Assembly: GCA_037954235.1 (NCBI GenBank)
Contig: JBBMOA010000014.1
Location: forward strand, 18,299,273-18,363,272
Length of the DNA: 64,000 bases
Reading direction: 5' to 3'
Origin: Aulostomus chinensis
Lineage: Eukaryota; Chordata; Actinopteri; Syngnathiformes; Aulostomidae
Shown here: positions 61,021-64,000 of the stretch, piece by piece
Layout of the letters: each line of letters opens with the position of its first letter
How positions within the stretch are numbered: the first letter of the stretch is position 1
The notes under the pieces: model-generated
The model's input: only the letters and a program-made list of their open reading frames with translations
Database searches by the model: none
What the model was told of the DNA's origin: nothing
Position numbers and translations under genes: made by a program

Positions 61021-61417
61021 CCATCCATCCATCCATCCATCCATCCATCCATCCATCCATCCATCCATCCAGCTTATCATGCTAAGGGTCGTGGGTGGGT
61101 GGGGGGGCTGGAACCTATCCCAGCAGCTTTCGGGTGAGAGGCGGGGTTCAACCTGGACGGGCTGCCAGCACATATAGACAGACAACCATTCACGCTCACA
61201 GTCACACCTTTGGACAATTTAGAGTATCAATTAGCCTCGTCCCCTCTTGATGTCTTTGGACTGTGGGAGGAAGCTGGAGGACCAGAGAGAACCCACACAG
61301 GAACAGGGAGAACATGCAGACTCCACACAGAAAGATCCCGTGCCCGAGCCAGGGCTCGAACCCTGAACCTTCTTGCTGTGAGGCAACAGTGCTGACCACT
61401 GCACCACCGTGCCGCCT
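61021..61417 (-). mobile_element. tRNA-headed SINE, copy 5, with expanded tail
   Basis: A 397-bp minus-strand copy. The left-end tail has grown to a perfect (CCAT) array of 12.5 units (61021-61070), against about 3-5 units in the other copies. The head at the right retains the A-box (TGGTGCAGTGG on the minus strand) and a near-perfect B-box (GGTTCGAGCCC). The target duplication is imperfect: TCAAACTAGACAT at 61008-61020 and CCAAACTACCCAT at 61418-61430, matching at 10 of 13. Confidence 0.86.
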
Positions 61418-61430
61418 CCAAACTACCCAT

Positions 61431-63125
61431 GATTGCTAAATATATAAAAGTGGCCTGCCGGGATGGCCCAGGTCAAATCGTGGTTTATTATTTTACATAT
61501 CAAACAGCTATGACTAATCTGCCCTAAAATTTACTGGATTTTCCCTGGTCCATCTATTGTCTTTGCAATTTGTAGTACCCTTCAATTTGTCCAAAATTGA
61601 CTCCTTTTTCTAACTTCCATCCAACCTTATGACCCCTTTCACAGTCACATGTTGGAACTACAATAAATCTACCTCTGTGTTTCAAAAGCAAAAAGGGGGC
61701 AGACTGTCTCTACGTGGGAACATATTGCCCTATTGACTTACTCCAGAGTATTTATGCTGGATAATACATGTCCTTAGGGGAATTTAAGCTGAATAATCAC
61801 ATCAAGAGGGGTTCTGTCATGCTGCAGAACCCCTTACTGCCATTAGAACAAGGTTTCTGTAATATTTATATCTATGCTTGAGATTATCGCCTTGTGTATT
61901 TTCCTTCACTGAGTTCGTGCAGGCCCCAGCTAGTGATGGATGGAGTTGTATTTAGCCTCCCGTCATGTCTCAGAGTGTGTTTTCTTTTCATTTTTACTGC
62001 AGTGTAGCTGGGTTCCTCCTACATGGATGGATTGAGTGTGATTTATGGCCTCTGCCCCTGATCCCTGCCCTGCTAATGATGGTTGTAAACTGGTGGGAAG
62101 CCAAAGGTCAGGCCTATCTCTGCTGCTATGATCTGACCTGATGTTTTGTGTCTCATGCCGTGCTGTGATCAGAGTCTGAAAAGAGAGAGGAATTTGTAGA
62201 ATTGTAGAATTGTAGAATTTTGAAGAAAGATTTAGACATTTGAGCAGCACAGAAAATAAAACATTTATCTTAAAACTGTTTTCCTGAAACCTGTAATTAA
62301 CATGCAGAGTTATTGTCTGATAGTGCTGTAAAATCTTTGTTCCGCATTTTTTAGATTGTAACTACTCTCCTGGTGTCTTAGCAGCTATAATTCTGAGAAT
62401 TGTGAAGGTTAATGATAGTGACACAACTCCAGGGAGAGCTCCAGTAATACTCAAAGATATCCATTCATCAACAATAAGCTATTACAGGTATTACATTACT
62501 GCACTGTCATCCAGCCCTCTTTTGTCGGGATACCCCTTGCCCGTTAATGGGAGCACATCCACAGCCGAGAGAAAGAGTCAGCGATTATCTTATTCCAGCA
62601 CCAACCTTTAAACCCCTGAAATTAAATATCCATTAGATGCATGGTGCTGTGTAAAGAAGACTTTGAGGACACATTCCCATGACCCGATTTTGATAAAAGA
62701 GAAGTGTTATAGAAATGTTTTATCCTGTTGCACATGTTGCAAATACTTTGCTCTGCATGAATCAATGGTGTATCCCAGAGCATGGGAAAATCAGCAAAAT
62801 GTCATTTTTCATTTGCTGTACCCCCCCTTTTCTCCCTCTTCCCTCTCCGTCCTCTCTCTGTGTCTTTCGCTTTAAACATGTGCAATGTTACTGAGGCTCC
62901 AGGATTTCATGGTGATGCAAATATCTGGTAAACAGAGCCAGGTCACTGGAGTCCTCTGCAAAAAAACCAACAACAAAAACAAAACAAAACATGTGGGCAT
63001 TCTCTCGAGTGGAGGGAATTCCTGCATCATTTTTACATTACGCCTGAGATGGAGATAGAGGGGGAAAGTCTGTGGTTTGGCTTAAGTGAAGGCACGATAC
63101 CCAGGGGGTTGTGCTTGCCATTTTG

Positions 63126-63126
<1 letters not shown>
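61431..63126. other. Gene-free unique sequence
   Basis: No gene recognised. The only small structure is a perfect 8-bp unit TGTAGAAT repeated three times at 62195-62218. A short (AAAAC)n-like stretch lies near 62965-62990. Confidence 0.6.
62195..62218. repeat. Three tandem 8-bp units
   Basis: TGTAGAAT occurs three times head to tail without mismatch, an early-stage tandem duplication. Confidence 0.9.
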
Positions 63127-63160
<34 letters not shown>

Positions 63161-63166
63161 TGTGTG
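63127..63166. repeat. (GT)n microsatellite
   Basis: About 15 perfect GT units followed by a GCGCGTGTGTG end. Confidence 0.94.
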
Positions 63167-63247
63167 GTGTACACTGTAGGTAGATTGTCCAATGTTTGAC
63201 TTAACCTTGGGAATAACCATTGATAACAGATGACTGAAGAGGTCTGG

Positions 63248-63282
63248 TGTGACACAAAGGCCATGTAGGCCTTTGTGTCACA
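63248..63282. repeat. Perfect inverted repeat, 15-bp arms
   Basis: Left arm TGTGACACAAAGGCC (63248-63262), loop ATGTA (63263-63267), right arm GGCCTTTGTGTCACA (63268-63282). All 15 pairs match. It is not low-complexity sequence and does not belong to any of the repeat families recognised here. The stem is too short for a typical microRNA precursor. Confidence 0.92.
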
Positions 63283-63461
63283 AGAAGTAACATGTTATGA
63301 TTAACCACAACTAACTGGGGGGAAATACAGAGATCTGAGAACAGCTGTGATGTAATTGTGTACAATGTACAACAGTCTTGTTTTGAAATTTTTCAAATTT
63401 ATCTGAATTAAGTTGCATCTGAAGTTAAATCCTGCATTAGCTTTCTAACCACACAAACATG

Positions 63462-63478
63462 ATATATGTATATATATG

Positions 63479-63515
<37 letters not shown>

Positions 63516-63581
63516 ATGTATATGCATATATATATACACACACATATATATGTATATGTGTGTGTATATATATATATGCAT

Positions 63582-63615
<34 letters not shown>

Positions 63616-63625
63616 ATATATGTAC
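63462..63625. repeat. Palindromic compound (TA/TG/CA) microsatellite
   Basis: About 165 bp of TATATA, (TG)n, TATGCATA, ACACAC, TGTGTG, TATGCATA and (CA)n blocks arranged almost as a mirror of complementary strands. The TATGCATA blocks, one near 63522 and one near 63578, pair with each other, and so do the flanking (GT)n at about 63496-63515 and (CA)n at about 63594-63613. The centre is near 63551. Frames over it are artefacts. Confidence 0.9.
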
Positions 63626-64000
63626 TTTTTACTGACTATCTTAGAAACAAGATGGTGCTGTACTCTCTCGTGCAGCTCTTCAGAAGTTTGCTTTGAGAAA
63701 AACTGTAATTTTACTTAATTACTGACTTATAAATATCAAGTCAAGTTTATTCTTATGGGTACATTTTTTTTGACTGGTGCAAACTTAATGTGTTGTCAGC
63801 TCAATTATTAAAATGCATTCAAGAAAAACGGCAACAGTCCTGGCACTGACCCCTGAGGCACTCCACCTATGTCAACTTCCCGTGTTATAAATTTCCCAAA
63901 AGGAACATAAACGTGTCTCTTCAGTAACAGTATGTTGCAGACAAGTACTAAGCCAGAAGGTCCTTCCTATTAGTCTACTTTTGGCTCACTGGGGAGATAA
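63626..64000. other. Window end with possible repeat fragment
   Basis: From about 63736, TATCAAGTCAAGTTTATTCT and GGCACTGACCCCTGAGGCAC resemble the edge and interior of a common fish repeat (TCAAGTTTATTTGTATAGC-type end). The match is from memory and the rest of the family would lie outside the window. No coding exon is seen. Confidence 0.35.

Noticed and set aside
61021..61070. (CCAT)n as an independent microsatellite or telomere-like array
   Set aside because: It lies exactly at the 3' end of the SINE copy and inside its target duplication, so it is an expanded SINE tail.

Overview
This window looks like non-coding euchromatin from a ray-finned (teleost) fish. The reasons are the roughly 40% GC composition, the very high density of long (CA/GT)n, (TA)n and (TCTA)n microsatellites, a Tc1-type transposon with ~190 bp inverted repeats, an hAT element, tRNA-headed SINEs of the kind common in fish introns, and sparse exon-like signals. 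There is no operon, phage, CRISPR array, rRNA gene or canonical tRNA gene. I found no intact protein-coding gene. Nearly all long open frames are low-complexity translations (poly-HT, poly-CV, poly-IY) or chance frames.

Layout. 1-4554: unique non-coding DNA with a decayed 42-bp minisatellite running into a (TCTA)n array, and an (AT)n(AC)n array. 4555-8446: four repeat insertions (three SINE copies of one family and a repeat tail). 8447-11689: AT-rich unique sequence that may include a conserved regulatory element. 11690-12600: the only clearly CpG-rich segment, ending in a consensus splice donor at 12514/12515, so the best candidate for a promoter and untranslated first exon of a + strand gene. 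A 58-bp exon-like block starting with ATG lies at 13721-13778. 12600-43200: very long intron-like or intergenic DNA with many microsatellites, a second SINE family (15494), a 277-bp element with telomere-like interior (23063), and old repeat fragments. 43214-45376: a broken Tc1 transposon split by a younger 814-bp hAT element. 45379-64000: more unique DNA, an inverted copy of the 277-bp element (49355), two more SINE copies (55093, 61021), further fish repeats, a perfect 15-bp-arm hairpin and a long palindromic microsatellite near the right end.

The identifiable parts are a transcriptional start-like region followed by about 50 kb without a recognisable coding exon, which suits a gene with a large 5' intron or the flank of a developmental gene. 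Gene identity cannot be given. I found no convincing new biological system. The most informative observations are the nested transposons with a datable insertion order, SINE copies with intact target duplications whose tails and G-runs have seeded new simple repeats, and the inverted pair of 277-bp elements.
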